A stretch of 64,000 bases of DNA from Schaalia sp. lx-260 (GCF_021083645.1 NZ_JAJNRQ010000003.1:303147-367146); one strand, 5' to 3'; shown: positions 40,649 through 50,333, numbered from the stretch's first letter. The notes: generated by a model from the letters alone, not told the origin. Made by a program: numbers and translations.

Positions 40649-41281
40649 TCAGGCTTGTTCCGTAGAAGCGGCCTGACGAGCCTGATCGCGGGCCGCACGT
40701 TCAGTACGCTTTGTACGTCGTTCTTCGCGTTCAGCTTGACGACGCTTACGTTGTTCACTCATAGCGTCAGCTTTACGTTTGGTCGGAGCAAGCACCATCG
40801 TCATATTGCGTCCATCCTGACGAGGCATAGACTCAACTATCGCAAGTTCACCCACTTCTTCAGCTAAACGCTGTAGTAAGCGAACACCTGCTTCAGGACG
40901 GGACTGTTCACGGCCACGGAACATAATCATGACTTTGACTTTGTCACCTTGCTGCAAGAAACGCTCAACGTGACCCTTTTTCACACCAAAATCATGATCG
41001 TCGATCTTTAAGCGGAAACGGATTTCTTTCAACTGTGTATTTGCTTGATTACGACGTGCGTCACGGGCTTTTTGCGCCGCTTCGTACTTGTATTTGCCGT
41101 AATCCATAAGCTTAGCAACCGGCGGTTTCGCGTCGGGAGCAACTTCCACAAGGTCTAACCCTGCTTCTTCAGCAAGACGCAAAGCGTTCTCTACACGGAC
41201 AACGCCTACTTGCTCTCCACCGGGACCTACGAGGCGTACCTCAGGTACCCGAATCCGATCGTTAATACGAGGCTCGCTGAT
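40649..41281 (-). CDS. infC: Translation initiation factor IF-3, with an ATC start codon
   Basis: IF3 binds the 30S subunit, blocks early 50S joining and checks start codons. The 210-residue reading begins [20 protein letters not shown], the conserved IF3 N-terminus. In this frame there is no ATG, GTG or TTG between the stop TAG eleven codons upstream and a TTG 33 codons in. AAGGAG (41288-41293) lies six bases before ATC 41279-41281, so ATC is the likely start. A start at the internal TTG would remove half of the N-domain. The C-domain has [16 protein letters not shown] and [11 protein letters not shown]. The C-terminus is a basic tail. Confidence 0.92.
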   Translation of the reverse strand: MSEPRINDRIRVPEVRLVGPGGEQVGVVRVENALRLAEEAGLDLVEVAPDAKPPVAKLMDYGKYKYEAAQKARDARRNQANTQLKEIRFRLKIDDHDFGVKKGHVERFLQQGDKVKVMIMFRGREQSRPEAGVRLLQRLAEEVGELAIVESMPRQDGRNMTMVLAPTKRKADAMSEQRKRRQAEREERRTKRTERAARDQARQAASTEQA

Positions 41282-41315
41282 GAGGAGCTCCTTCCACAGT
41301 TCCGTTCCGTGCTAC

Positions 41316-41353
41316 AAAGAAGGCCCTCGTAGCACTCAGTGCGCACGAAGGCC
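41316..41353 (-). promoter_or_regulatory. Terminator-like hairpin in the infC leader
   Basis: On the minus strand GGCC, TCG and GCAC arms pair with GTGC, CGA and GGCC (41322-41353) around a three-base loop, with small bulges, followed by TTCTTTG. It ends about 35 bases before the infC start and could act as an attenuator. The T-run is short. Confidence 0.45.
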
Positions 41354-41596
41354 CGTATAGCTCACCCACGGTGACTGTACAGAACCCGATCCCCTCACTC
41401 GGTTAAACCGATATTTAAGAACCTCATAGGATTCTTAACGGGTATCAAGGTGGGAGTTTCCTCCGCTTGCACCCCAGACATACGTCCGGTTATTTACTCA
41501 CATCCTAACATTACGCACTCTTATTCATCGAATCGCTTTCCTCACCTTTACGGTGGACTACCTCACAGGTCGCTACAAAGTAGCCTATCTGCCAAC
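41354..41596. other. Upstream region of infC with an inverted repeat
   Basis: TTAAGAACCT (41415-41424) and AGG-a-TTCTTAA (41428-41438) form a ten-pair inverted repeat with one bulged base around CAT. It could be an operator or leader hairpin. No gene is visible in this stretch; the infC promoter probably lies here but no pair of boxes stands out. Confidence 0.45.
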
Positions 41597-42601
41597 CTAG
41601 CTAAATACAGGAATAAACTGAACACGATCACTTGCCGCACGAAGCCGAGGACTTTGAGAACAACGCGCAATCACACGGCCCACACGGGCACGTCCCTGCG
41701 GATCATTCATAATCTGCTGGTCACACACAATACGCACATACACGCAGCCCTGCGGGCCACATTCCACCTGCACACGCTGCAACCATGAACACGGAAAAGG
41801 TTCAGCTTCAGGTAAATTTTCAGGGAGTTTTTCTGTCACATGCGCTTTTTCCACACCAGCAAGTACGTGTAGCTGTCGTAACAGTTCAGAATCTTTCCAG
41901 GCAGGCAGCCACTGATCCCCCTGCGCAAGCGCAGCCGTTGCAGGACGCGGAAGCACAACCGCTGCACCCACAGGATCAATAATTATTCGACCAGATGTTT
42001 CCACTAAAGCGGTTAAAGCAACTTTACGGGCAGCCAAAGGCATAGGACGAGCCTGCGGGCAATCCGCATATAACTGCTCGACACTGGTATATACAGCCAA
42101 AGCTGGTCCATCTGGTGTCTGACGGCGCACCCACCCAACTCGCTTATATTCATTTTCTTCACCAGCATGGACATCCGGATGAGAGTCTTTCAGCATTCCA
42201 TCGAAGTTTTCTTCCTGAAAGCTCGTCTCATCATTTTTCAACGGGAAAATCGCCTGCTCATGAATGCTTTCCCCTTCTGTCACACAATCCGTATCAGCAC
42301 TGTCAGCCCGCACAAGTTCCTGTAACTTTTTCTCTCCTGACAACACTTCCACCTGAACAGGAACAATTACACGTTCAAGACTCAGAGCCTCAACAAGTGC
42401 TTCTAAACGCTGCGCACCCCAATCACTATCCGTAGGAATACTCAAGGCTGCCGCAGTCAAAGGGAAAGTATCCCCCCGATCAGAACGATCCACGCCACGA
42501 ATATGTATGCGAGAACGCAGTTTCTTTCTCTGTTCTTCAGTTAAAGCAACCGAATTTTCCTGCCCATCATGCGTAAAAGAGGAGCGGCTTTTATCACTCA
42601 T
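41597..42601 (-). CDS. SseB-family protein
   Basis: A 334-residue protein of unknown role. The C-terminal two thirds match the SseB N-terminal-domain family ([14 protein letters not shown]..., [34 protein letters not shown]) common in actinobacteria beside hisA. The N-terminus is polar and low in complexity. ATG 42601 overlaps the priA stop as ATGA, so the two genes are translationally coupled. Function in the his cluster is unknown. Confidence 0.8.
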   Translation of the reverse strand: MSDKSRSSFTHDGQENSVALTEEQRKKLRSRIHIRGVDRSDRGDTFPLTAAALSIPTDSDWGAQRLEALVEALSLERVIVPVQVEVLSGEKKLQELVRADSADTDCVTEGESIHEQAIFPLKNDETSFQEENFDGMLKDSHPDVHAGEENEYKRVGWVRRQTPDGPALAVYTSVEQLYADCPQARPMPLAARKVALTALVETSGRIIIDPVGAAVVLPRPATAALAQGDQWLPAWKDSELLRQLHVLAGVEKAHVTEKLPENLPEAEPFPCSWLQRVQVECGPQGCVYVRIVCDQQIMNDPQGRARVGRVIARCSQSPRLRAASDRVQFIPVFS

Positions 42602-43338
42602 TCCGCGCACTCTCCACGCGCAACCTTATAAGCTTCCTCCAAAGTAAAAGCACCCGAATATAAGGCTTTACCTATGATTGCTCCCTCAACGCCACAGGAC
42701 ACAAGCGCGCGCAAAGCAGCAATATCAGCAAGCGAAGACACCCCTCCTGAAGCCACCACTGGCCGAGAAGTCACCTCGCACACCCGTTCAAGTAAAGCCA
42801 CATTAGGCCCATTCAACATCCCATCACGAGTCACATCAGTGAGCACATAACGTGCGCACCCTGCCTCATCTAAACGAGCCAACGTCTCCCACAAATTTCC
42901 GCCATCTTTTGTCCAGCCGCGAGCTGACAGGGTTTCACCACGCACATCCAAACCCACAGCAACACGATCACCGTATTGCTCAATAATTTTTTCAGTCCAC
43001 TCAGGATTTTCTAAAGCAGCGGTCCCTAAATTCACTCGATGAGCACCCGAAGCCAAAGCGGATTCCAATGAGGCGTCATCACGGATACCACCGGACAACT
43101 CCACGCGGATAGGTAAGCGAGCAGTTATTTCTTGCAAAAGTTTCGCGTTAGAACCCCGACCAAAAGCAGCATCTAAATCAACAAGATGCAGCCATTGCGC
43201 GCCCGCTGCAACAAAAGATTCAGCAACTTCCAGAGGATGACCATAGGCCGTTTCAGTTCCAGCCTCGCCTTGCCTTAAACGCACTGCTTGACCATTTACT
43301 ACATCTACCGCTGGCAATAGCACTAATTCGGAAATCAT
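42598..43338 (-). CDS. priA: Phosphoribosyl isomerase A (HisA/PriA)
   Basis: Amadori isomerase that converts ProFAR to PRFAR in histidine synthesis; in many actinobacteria it also replaces TrpF in tryptophan synthesis. The 246-residue TIM barrel has [20 protein letters not shown] (catalytic Asp and the phosphate-side Arg), [15 protein letters not shown] and [14 protein letters not shown] with the second Asp. These match PriA. Start at ATG 43338 with AAAGGA six bases upstream. Dual activity is inferred; whether a separate trpF exists cannot be seen here. Confidence 0.93.
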   Translation of the reverse strand: MISELVLLPAVDVVNGQAVRLRQGEAGTETAYGHPLEVAESFVAAGAQWLHLVDLDAAFGRGSNAKLLQEITARLPIRVELSGGIRDDASLESALASGAHRVNLGTAALENPEWTEKIIEQYGDRVAVGLDVRGETLSARGWTKDGGNLWETLARLDEAGCARYVLTDVTRDGMLNGPNVALLERVCEVTSRPVVASGGVSSLADIAALRALVSCGVEGAIIGKALYSGAFTLEEAYKVARGECAE

Positions 43339-43432
43339 ATTCATTCCTTTCTTTTGCAACGCACACCGGCAGAAAGATATGCGTATATATTTTTTACACA
43401 CCCTGCAATAGAGGCGTATTTCCCTTCCAGCT

Positions 43433-44074
43433 TTACAGCATTTTTACCCAGTTTTCCAGCAAAGTCAGACCGGCCTCACCAGATTTTTCCGGATGAAATT
43501 GCGTACCACACAATGGACCGTTTTCAACTGCCGCGACAAAACGACTAGAGCCATGCTCAGCCCATGTGGTCAGCGGTAAAGCTGTTGGTCCCTTAGACAT
43601 CAACTGAGCAGGATCGCACATAGCCGCATAAGAATGCACAAAATAAAAACGCTGATCTTCCACACCTGCGAATAAGTGCGATCCCTGTGGAACTTCCACA
43701 TGCGTCCACCCCATATGCGGAACAACTGGAGCCTTTAATAACGACACTCGCCCCGGCCACTGGCCTAAACCTTCACAATCACCTTTTTCAGCAGATCCTT
43801 CAAAAAGCACCTGCTCGCCCACGCAGATCCCCAGTACAGGACGGCCTCCAGCTAAACGCATATCGATCAGACGAGGTGCATCTACAGCCCGTAATTGCTG
43901 CATCACTGCTGCAAAAGCTCCCACACCTGGCAAAAGCATACCGTCAGCTTGCAGTACCTTTTCTGGCGTGGCAGTTAATTCAACCTCAGCACCCACACGG
44001 CTTAAAGCGCGGCACGCGGAACGCACATTACCGGAACCATAATCCAAAACAACAACCGTGGGACGCTGTGACAT
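43433..44074 (-). CDS. hisH: Imidazole glycerol phosphate synthase, glutaminase subunit
   Basis: Supplies ammonia to HisF. The 213-residue class I amidotransferase has [11 protein letters not shown] near the start, the nucleophile Cys84 in GICVGEQ (commonly GICLGMQ), and [13 protein letters not shown] with the catalytic His and Glu. ATG 44074 overlaps the stop of the preceding gene (TAATG). HisF is not in the window; its partner must be elsewhere. Confidence 0.94.
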   Translation of the reverse strand: MSQRPTVVVLDYGSGNVRSACRALSRVGAEVELTATPEKVLQADGMLLPGVGAFAAVMQQLRAVDAPRLIDMRLAGGRPVLGICVGEQVLFEGSAEKGDCEGLGQWPGRVSLLKAPVVPHMGWTHVEVPQGSHLFAGVEDQRFYFVHSYAAMCDPAQLMSKGPTALPLTTWAEHGSSRFVAAVENGPLCGTQFHPEKSGEAGLTLLENWVKML

Positions 44075-44685
44075 TATTTTTTCCTTAACCATCCAAAAGG
44101 TCCCGGACGACGTCGATGCGAACCGTCACTGGAAATAGTGTCATCATAATCTGAAGGCTTAGTCCTCCCCAGCAGTAAATCTTCGGCCGCTTGGGGCATA
44201 GAACCTAATAACAAGCCTGCAGGAATTTCTTCTTCAGGAGCACCCTGCACATAACGGCGAGCGCTGATACGCCCAGAAACCCCCGTCTCAACACCGTCAC
44301 CTTCCACCAGCCACGACATCAGTGCAACCGCGCCGTATTTCGATAAACGCGAAATAACTCGCGCCGTTTCATCAACTTCTTGCGGCATAGCACGAGTATC
44401 TGTCAGCAGCGCATCCAGTTCTTCTTCATCTGTTGGTTGAGTTTCAACCGGCAGCCACACAGCAGTCCACGGTTTTAAGCGGACGACTGTGGCACGTAGG
44501 CCCGCAAAAGACAATAAGGAGTGCAGAGCCTGCGGGGACGGTAACGGGGCAAGCACCAGTGCTACTGACAATCGGCCTCCGTCAAGGTGTAAGCCTTCAT
44601 CAACTGGAGTGTCCAGTAAATCCTCTTGCCCTAAATGCGCTACGAGGTCACGAAATTGAGCATCAATATCTTCTTCAGAGCTCAT
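44074..44685 (-). CDS. Uncharacterised protein between hisB and hisH
   Basis: A 203-residue protein with no motif I recognise. It begins acidic ([18 protein letters not shown]), has an alternating hydrophobic core ([31 protein letters not shown]) and ends in a basic, Pro/Gly-rich tail ([13 protein letters not shown]). No signal peptide or membrane helix is clear. Its stop overlaps hisH, so it is part of the operon and is probably co-translated. A role in histidine synthesis is only suggested by place. Confidence 0.8.
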   Translation of the reverse strand: MSSEEDIDAQFRDLVAHLGQEDLLDTPVDEGLHLDGGRLSVALVLAPLPSPQALHSLLSFAGLRATVVRLKPWTAVWLPVETQPTDEEELDALLTDTRAMPQEVDETARVISRLSKYGAVALMSWLVEGDGVETGVSGRISARRYVQGAPEEEIPAGLLLGSMPQAAEDLLLGRTKPSDYDDTISSDGSHRRRPGPFGWLRKK

Positions 44686-44894
44686 GCGCCCTCCTTATAT
44701 GCTCTCAGGATTATTCCAGACAAACCGACCACAGTATTTTACGATGTTCTCTCACAGGCTGTGACATAGGCGCGTTGCCTTTCACTGTGTACTTGTAGCA
44801 ACACCCTTACCCTACAGGTCACAAACGATGAGCGTAAGCAGGTCACTGCGTATCCATCTGTGAAGGATCAGGAATGAAGATTCTTTGAGGATCC

Positions 44895-45512
44895 TTACAA
44901 AGCTCCTTTAGTAGAGGGAATACCGCTCACCCGCGGGTCCTCTTCCACAGCGACTCGCAAGGCTCGGGCGAATGCTTTGAATTGCGCTTCCACAATATGA
45001 TGTGGATCTCGCCCAGCCAGTACATTCACATGCAAACAAATCCCTGAGTTATAAGTGAAAGACTCAAAGAAATGCCTTGTCAAAGATCCTGTGAAATGAC
45101 CGCCAATTAAATGGTATTCCTGTCCCGCTGGCTCACCTTCATGAACAAGATAGGCGCGCCCTGCCACATCGACGACAGCCCGCGCAAGGGCCTCATCTAA
45201 AGGCACAGTTGCATCAGCGAAACGACGAATACCGCGCTTGTCTCCTAATGCTTTTTTCAATGCACTTCCTAGACAAATGGCGGTGTCTTCGACCGTGTGG
45301 TGCACATCCACGTCTATGTCCCCTTCTGCTCGGATATGCATATCAATCAGGGAGTGTTTCGCTAAAGCGGTGAGCATATGGTCGTAGAAAGGCACACCCG
45401 TTGAAATATCTGACTTTCCTGTTCCATCTAAGTGAATTTCGAGGTGAATGGACGATTCTGTGGTGGTGCGATCAATGACGGCGCTTCGGTGAGTTATTTC
45501 TTGAATATCCAC
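44895..45512 (-). CDS. hisB: Imidazoleglycerol-phosphate dehydratase
   Basis: Dehydrates IGP to imidazole-acetol phosphate. The 205-residue enzyme has the metal-binding histidine motifs [15 protein letters not shown] and [19 protein letters not shown], and [13 protein letters not shown]. Start at GTG 45512 with AGGAGG six bases upstream; longer in-frame sequence runs into hisC and is not homologous. A 209-base gap separates it from the next gene. Confidence 0.96.
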   Translation of the reverse strand: MDIQEITHRSAVIDRTTTESSIHLEIHLDGTGKSDISTGVPFYDHMLTALAKHSLIDMHIRAEGDIDVDVHHTVEDTAICLGSALKKALGDKRGIRRFADATVPLDEALARAVVDVAGRAYLVHEGEPAGQEYHLIGGHFTGSLTRHFFESFTYNSGICLHVNVLAGRDPHHIVEAQFKAFARALRVAVEEDPRVSGIPSTKGAL

Positions 45513-45552
45513 GGTTTTCCTCCTGCAGGTGAATTTTGAGTTACACAACCAT

Positions 45553-46671
45553 TCATGGCAAAACCTCCAGTAGAGCAGACTGAAAGCGAGTATTTTCTGC
45601 GGGTGTTCCCACGCTGACACGTAGCCATCCTTCAGGACCAACCGCACGGATGAGCACGCCTCGTTCCACTAAGGCGCGAAAAATAGCGTCCCTGTCGTCA
45701 AATCGACCAAAAAGCACAAAGTTTGCATCAGATTCAGCGACTTTACAGCCTTGTTCAACTAGCCACTGCGCCATGGCATCACGATCAGCCCGTATTGCAG
45801 CAACCTGTGACATAAGTTCATCTGCGTGTTTTATTGCGACCAGCGCTACCGCCTGCGTGACTGCGGACAGGTGATAAGGCAAACGGATCAGCAGAATCTG
45901 TTCAAGGACCTCAGGATGAGCAACCATGTACCCTAAACGTAGACCTGCCATTGCGAAGGCTTTTGACATGGTTCGCGTGACAATAAGGTGCGGGTGTGTG
46001 CCGTGAAGTTCAAGTGCTGAGGGCATGCCTACGCGACGAAATTCCGCATATGCCTCATCAATAACAACTAGAGTCGCACTGCGTTTTCCCTCGATCAGTG
46101 GCCCTGTATCACGCGCCGCTTCAAGTAGCTGAGCAATGTCTGCCAGTGGGAGTGCCGTTCCTGTTGGATTATTTGGGCTTGCGATGATAACGACTGCTGG
46201 ATTTTCCTGGCGCATCGTGCGAATTGCTGCGTCTATATCCAATGTGAAATCTGAGCGACGCGGAGTGCTAACCCAACGAGTATGTGTGTCTCTCGCATAT
46301 TCGTGGTACATCGAATATGTCGGCGTGAATGACAGGATCGAGCGGTCGGGGCCACCAAATGCTTGGAGGATGTGCAGCATGATTTCATTGGAACCATTTG
46401 CAGCCCATATTTTTTCTGTACTCACTTGAACATGCGATTCTGCCCTCAAGTAGTCTGCGAGTGCGGCACGAAGCGGCCAAAAGTCACGGTCAGGGTAACG
46501 GTTCAGCCCTGCTGCTGTTTGTGAGAGCGCCTGCGCGATATCCGCGATGATGTGTTCAGAAGGCGAGTAAGGGTTTTCGTTCACGTTCAGGCATACGGGA
46601 ATATCAAGTTGAGGTGCGCCGTATGGGGAAAGACCTGCTAGGTCTGCTCGTAGCGGCAAGGTTATGCTCAT
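45553..46671 (-). CDS. hisC: Histidinol-phosphate aminotransferase
   Basis: PLP enzyme that aminates imidazole-acetol phosphate. The 372-residue protein has [23 protein letters not shown] (PLP Asp/Tyr) and the Schiff-base lysine in [17 protein letters not shown]. It starts 98 bases after hisD. Confidence 0.95.
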   Translation of the reverse strand: MSITLPLRADLAGLSPYGAPQLDIPVCLNVNENPYSPSEHIIADIAQALSQTAAGLNRYPDRDFWPLRAALADYLRAESHVQVSTEKIWAANGSNEIMLHILQAFGGPDRSILSFTPTYSMYHEYARDTHTRWVSTPRRSDFTLDIDAAIRTMRQENPAVVIIASPNNPTGTALPLADIAQLLEAARDTGPLIEGKRSATLVVIDEAYAEFRRVGMPSALELHGTHPHLIVTRTMSKAFAMAGLRLGYMVAHPEVLEQILLIRLPYHLSAVTQAVALVAIKHADELMSQVAAIRADRDAMAQWLVEQGCKVAESDANFVLFGRFDDRDAIFRALVERGVLIRAVGPEGWLRVSVGTPAENTRFQSALLEVLP

Positions 46672-46769
46672 ATTATTTGCCTATCTTTTGTCGTTCATAT
46701 GCTGTGTCCCTTGGTGGATAGTTCACGTTTTTCTGCGTATTAACGAGGGGTTTCGCCATTTGCCGCACT

Positions 46770-48086
46770 TCACGGTAAGTTTCGACGACGAATGTCAGCG
46801 GCGAATCCGTGTGCGGGCAGGTTTTCTGCGTGAGCGAGGGTGATTAAGTGGTCGCTTACTTGGCTCAGAGCTTCTTGCGTGTATTCAACAACTTGTTGGC
46901 TGCGTAGGTATTGCATGACGTTAAGTCCGGAGGCAAATCGTGCAGTTCCTCCTGTGGGGAGCACGTGGTTGGAGCCTGCAAGGTAGTCTCCGAGCGGTAC
47001 GGGAGTGTAGGAGCCAACAAATATGGCCCCCGCATTGTGTACACGTAAAGCAACCTCATTCGCGTGTTCTGTGTGGATTTCTAAGTGTTCGGGGGCGTAT
47101 GCATCGACTACGTGTAGTCCTTGTTCTATGTCATCGACGATGATAATTCCTGATTGAGGGCCGGCTAGTGCGGTGAGTATACGTTCTGTATGCCGTGTTT
47201 CCTTGGCATATTCGACGACGAGGTGTTGGATTTTTTCAGCGAGCTTCGCACTTGAGGTGATGAGAACGGAGGCAGCGGCTGGATCGTGTTCTGCTTGGCT
47301 GATAAGGTCAGCGGCTACATAACGTGGGTCTGCGGTGTCATCTGCCAAAATAGCGATTTCGGTAGTTCCAGCTTCTGCGTCGATACCGATTGTTCCTTGG
47401 AGTGCGCGTTTAGCTGCTGCGACGTAGATATTTCCTGGGCCTGTGACGACGTCAACTGGCTCAAGCGTGTCATGACCGTCGGTTATTCCGTAGGCGAATG
47501 CAGCGATTGCTTGTGCGCCTCCTATCGCCCAGACTTCATTTATCCCCAGCAGGGCGCAAGCTGCAAGGATAGTGGGGTGTGGTAGGCCTTCGTATTCTTT
47601 TTGTGGGGGTGAGGCGATGGCTAGGCTTGGTACTCCGGCTACTTGCGCGCAGACGGCATTCATTACTACTGATGATGGGTAGACCGCAAGGCCTCCTGGT
47701 ACGTATAGACCTACTCGTTGAACAGGAAGCCATCGTTGTGTGATGCTTCCGCCGGTAATGATCTGGGTTGTACGTTCCTGTGGAAGTTGCTGCGTATGGC
47801 CAAGGCGCGCAGCTTCGATAGATGTTTCTAATGCCGCACGTATATTTGGGTCAAGATTTTCAAGGGCTGAAGTGATCTTTTTTTGAGGAATGCGCAGATA
47901 TGGGGGACGAATCTGGTCGTATTTTTCAGCGAGCGCATATAAAGCTTCAGCTCCGCGACTACGTACCTGGTCAATGAGGGGTTGTACTTGGAGGGTTGCG
48001 CGTGTGGTATCAAGGCTTGCGCGCGGTAGTATGCGGCGCAGCTCGGAGGTTGTCAGCACTTTTCCACGCAAATCAGTACGTTCCAT
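46770..48086 (-). CDS. hisD: Histidinol dehydrogenase
   Basis: Last two steps of histidine synthesis (histidinol to histidine, NAD-dependent, zinc). The 438-residue enzyme has the signature region DLISQAEHDPAAASVLIT with the zinc-site Gln/His/Asp, and VDVVTGPGNIYVAAAKR, and HVLPTGGTARFASGL. First gene of the his cluster. ATG 48086 has no ribosome site upstream, and a -10-like TAAGCT ends six bases before it, so the mRNA may be leaderless. Confidence 0.95.
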   Translation of the reverse strand: MERTDLRGKVLTTSELRRILPRASLDTTRATLQVQPLIDQVRSRGAEALYALAEKYDQIRPPYLRIPQKKITSALENLDPNIRAALETSIEAARLGHTQQLPQERTTQIITGGSITQRWLPVQRVGLYVPGGLAVYPSSVVMNAVCAQVAGVPSLAIASPPQKEYEGLPHPTILAACALLGINEVWAIGGAQAIAAFAYGITDGHDTLEPVDVVTGPGNIYVAAAKRALQGTIGIDAEAGTTEIAILADDTADPRYVAADLISQAEHDPAAASVLITSSAKLAEKIQHLVVEYAKETRHTERILTALAGPQSGIIIVDDIEQGLHVVDAYAPEHLEIHTEHANEVALRVHNAGAIFVGSYTPVPLGDYLAGSNHVLPTGGTARFASGLNVMQYLRSQQVVEYTQEALSQVSDHLITLAHAENLPAHGFAADIRRRNLP

Positions 48087-48092
48087 AAAAAT

Positions 48093-48098
48093 AGCTTA
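48093..48098 (-). promoter_or_regulatory. Candidate -10 of a leaderless hisD transcript
   Basis: TAAGCT on the minus strand (TAnnnT pattern), separated by six bases from the A of the hisD ATG. No convincing -35 was seen. Confidence 0.35.
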
Positions 48099-48192
48099 GG
48101 TTGTTCACTGAGTTGTGGTCGCATATTCTCGTGGCTCGGACATAGGCGCTGTGGTGTTGTGCGTACAATTTATTTACGGGAAGGAGCCGGTG

Positions 48193-48426
48193 ATGTCAGA
48201 TATTCAGGTTATTCATGTACAGGATGTGATTCGTTTAGGCCAGTTTCTGAAATTAGCCAATATGGTTGAAAATGGCGCAATGGCACGTGACCTTATTCAA
48301 GGTGGCGATGTGTATGTCAATGGCGCGGTTGAAACTCGTCGTGGTTTTCAGTTGCCTGATCTCGCGGTTGTAGAAGTGGACTCACCGTGGGGCACACAAA
48401 GCGCTCAGGTGGCATATTCTCGTTAA
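48193..48426 (+). CDS. Small S4-domain RNA-binding protein
   Basis: A 77-residue stand-alone S4 domain: IRLGQFLKLANMVENGAMARDLIQGG followed by VYVNGAVETRRGFQL, the RNA-binding loop pattern of the YaaA/RlbA group. Start at ATG 48193 with AAGGAG six bases upstream. TACAAT (48164-48169) is a candidate -10. It is divergent from hisD; the RNA target is unknown. Confidence 0.88.
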   Translation: MSDIQVIHVQDVIRLGQFLKLANMVENGAMARDLIQGGDVYVNGAVETRRGFQLPDLAVVEVDSPWGTQSAQVAYSR

Positions 48427-48932
48427 GATTTTACTTACCTATCGCACTCAGAATACAAAAAATTCATCCTAACAATAAATTCTCATATTGTTTACACATG
48501 TATTTTCTATAGCCGAATCGTGACTCTAAGGAACTAGGTTCAATCTTAAAACGGCAGTAAATTTCTCTTCTTTTTTCTCTTTATCCACAGGTCATTGACA
48601 CGTGCAGCGCCTTCTGTCACGATCACATGAATACACCAAAGTTGTTGTAGTAGGAGGAGAATACGTGCCACTCTCATTATTTTTATCTCGATAAGTACAG
48701 CTTTTCCTTGGGTTGTTATCAGCTCAACGTCCTAGGGCTTTTCTGCACTACGCGTCTTGTACACATACGTCATGCCCTTGTTCCCGCAGGAAGGTCCTTT
48801 TCTTTCTTCAGTATCGAAGCCACATTTTTATTGAGTTTTCGTATTTTCTGAATCTCATGACCACAAAACGTAGATGGGTAACAGGCTACCCATCTCTTTC
48901 ATTTTATCAATCGACATAAAGGAGGCCCGCAA
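48427..48932 (+). promoter_or_regulatory. 506-base leader region before the Rv3235-like gene
   Basis: Contents in order: a perfect -35 TTGACA (48595-48600) with CACGAT 17 bases on (48618-48623); a strong ribosome site AGGAGGAG at 48653-48660; a nine-codon open frame (48665-48694); and a perfect nine-pair hairpin AGATGGGTA/TACCCATCT (48872-48895, loop of six) followed by CTTTCATTTTATC. Bases 48427-48590 are AT-rich with nothing clear. The arrangement suggests leader-peptide attenuation or a small RNA. Confidence 0.4.
48665..48694 (+). CDS. Possible nine-residue leader peptide
   Basis: A GTG start five bases after AGGAGGAG, then codons for Pro-Leu-Ser-Leu-Phe-Leu-Ser-Arg and TAA. It is supported only by the unusually strong ribosome site, the perfect -35 upstream and the hairpin downstream. 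It may be chance. Confidence 0.3.
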   Translation: MPLSLFLSR

Positions 48933-49427
48933 ATGTCTCACTTCACTCATATTCCGCCTGAAAATTCATCATCTCAATTTCATTCGCAGAAGAAAACAGC
49001 TCATCGACGTTGCATACGGTGGGAAGGTCAGGGAACATACTCATCACGTGCTTTTCGACGTCCCCCACCTGTTCGAATAGCAGATTCTTCTTCCTCTCAT
49101 ACAGAGGAAATCCCTACCGCTAAACATTGGGCAGAACATCTTTCACGAGGGATCGTTGAGGTTCTTTCTGGGATACGCCCCGTTGAACAACTGCAACGTT
49201 GCGTTTGTCCGCCACTGTATGACTATCTGCATCAATTAGCTCCGCATCATAAAACACGCACTCGACACCGGTTATGCAAGGTTTCCTCTGTACGCACATG
49301 TGAGCCTCGTGAAGATGTCGTCGAAGCGACATGTATTGTTACGCATCGGTCATCAACGCGGGTCGTTGCTTTGCGTTTAGAAAAACTTGAAGGGAGATGG
49401 ATAGCAACAGCTCTTGATATTGTGTGA
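48933..49427 (+). CDS. Rv3235-family (DUF6459-like) conserved protein
   Basis: A 164-residue protein whose C-terminal ~95 residues match the actinobacterial family typified by Rv3235: LSRGIVEVLSGIRPVEQLQRCVCPPLYDYL, VRTCEPREDVVEATCIV and VVALRLEKLEGRWIATALD. The N-terminal ~70 residues are low in complexity, rich in Ser, His and Arg. Perfect AAAGGAGG seven bases before ATG. Function unknown. In mycobacteria the family lies in the same wider neighbourhood as aroA and rsgA, as here. Confidence 0.82.
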   Translation: MSHFTHIPPENSSSQFHSQKKTAHRRCIRWEGQGTYSSRAFRRPPPVRIADSSSSHTEEIPTAKHWAEHLSRGIVEVLSGIRPVEQLQRCVCPPLYDYLHQLAPHHKTRTRHRLCKVSSVRTCEPREDVVEATCIVTHRSSTRVVALRLEKLEGRWIATALDIV

Positions 49428-49523
49428 TACTCCCTGCAAGAAATCAGCAGGTATCTCATCCCACAGCAACTCTTTATGGTGGGCGATGCGTGCCTGCTTC
49501 GGTTCATTCAATCACGCAAGGGA

Positions 49524-49553
49524 AATGCCCGATAGTCCACACTATCGGGCATT
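49524..49553. terminator. Bidirectional hairpin between convergent genes
   Basis: AATGCCCGATAGT (49524-49536) pairs perfectly with ACTATCGGGCATT (49541-49553), 13 pairs, loop CCAC. It lies between the Rv3235-like gene (plus) and bL37 (minus). The minus side continues TTCCCTT; T-runs are weak on both sides. Confidence 0.7.
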
Positions 49554-49567
49554 CAAAGTCTCACAGG

Positions 49568-49642
49568 TCAGGCGTTTGGACGCTTGCCGTGGTTCGCGCC
49601 ATTCTTACGACGATCGCGGCGCTTGCGGCCTCTCTTTGACAT
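49568..49642 (-). CDS. 50S ribosomal protein bL37
   Basis: A 24-residue, very basic protein, MSKRGRKRRDRRKNGANHGK-RPNA. It matches the actinobacterial ribosomal protein bL37 described in mycobacterial 50S structures, in which the ANHGKRPN end is conserved. AAGGAG lies six bases before ATG 49642. It is easily missed because of its length, and because an overlapping longer frame shares its stop. Confidence 0.9.
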   Translation of the reverse strand: MSKRGRKRRDRRKNGANHGKRPNA

Positions 49643-49826
49643 CTTTTTCTCCTTGCAAGTACGTGAACGCAACCCTGACAGTTTGCCATACTCTGAGGCG
49701 CATAACCAAGTGGATACCTGAATGCGGGACGCATAACACATGAGAAAGAATAAAATCTGCTTCGCATATGCATTATAAAGACTGGAAAAGATAGCCATTT
49801 GAGCCAGAAAATTAGACAATAGACTT

Positions 49827-50333
49827 ATGAATCTGATTCGTATGATTGCTCGCCCTCTTTTAGCAGCTCCTTTCATTGTTGAAGGCTGGTCAGCGCTGCA
49901 CTCTCCTTGCGACCACGTTGCTCGCATAAAAGCCGCGGGAATCAACACGGATAACGTGCCTTATATCGGGCAGGTCAGCGATTCCACATGTGAAGTCCTT
50001 ACACGCGCAATGGGAGCAATAACGCTCACAAGCGCCCTCGCTTTATCATGCGGTAAAGCACCTCGTAGTGCCGCCGCTGTTCTGGCAACCGTCGCCGTAC
50101 CTGTTGCTTTTATTAATGCTCCCGTCTGGACAGCACAAACATCACAGGAACGCGCACAATACGCTTGTGAGCTGCGTTTACGTGGGGCTTTAGCGGCCGC
50201 TATGCTTCTTGCCAGCGTTGATCGAAAAGGACGTCCCTCCGCCTTATGGCATATGACTCACATGGGGACATTACGTGGCATAGGAAACCGTCTTGCTCTT
50301 TCTTCGAGCAGGTCAGAAAGTGGGCAGCAGTGA
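49827..50333 (+). CDS. DoxX-family membrane protein
   Basis: A 168-residue protein with the DoxX start (MIARPLLAAPFIVEGWSALH) and about four hydrophobic segments (residues ~5-22, 60-78, 80-103, 132-146). DoxX proteins are inner-membrane proteins tied to redox or sulphur handling in some bacteria; no role can be fixed here. Its stop overlaps the aroA start (GTGA), which suggests co-transcription. Confidence 0.8.
   Translation: MNLIRMIARPLLAAPFIVEGWSALHSPCDHVARIKAAGINTDNVPYIGQVSDSTCEVLTRAMGAITLTSALALSCGKAPRSAAAVLATVAVPVAFINAPVWTAQTSQERAQYACELRLRGALAAAMLLASVDRKGRPSALWHMTHMGTLRGIGNRLALSSSRSESGQQ

Noticed and set aside
41180..41182. TTG as the infC start
   Set aside because: It would remove the conserved ISEPRIND... 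N-terminal half-domain and has no ribosome site, while AAGGAG precedes the ATC.
44863..44899. AAGGATC/GATCCTT stem at the hisB stop as terminator
   Set aside because: Only seven pairs around a long loop and no T-run.
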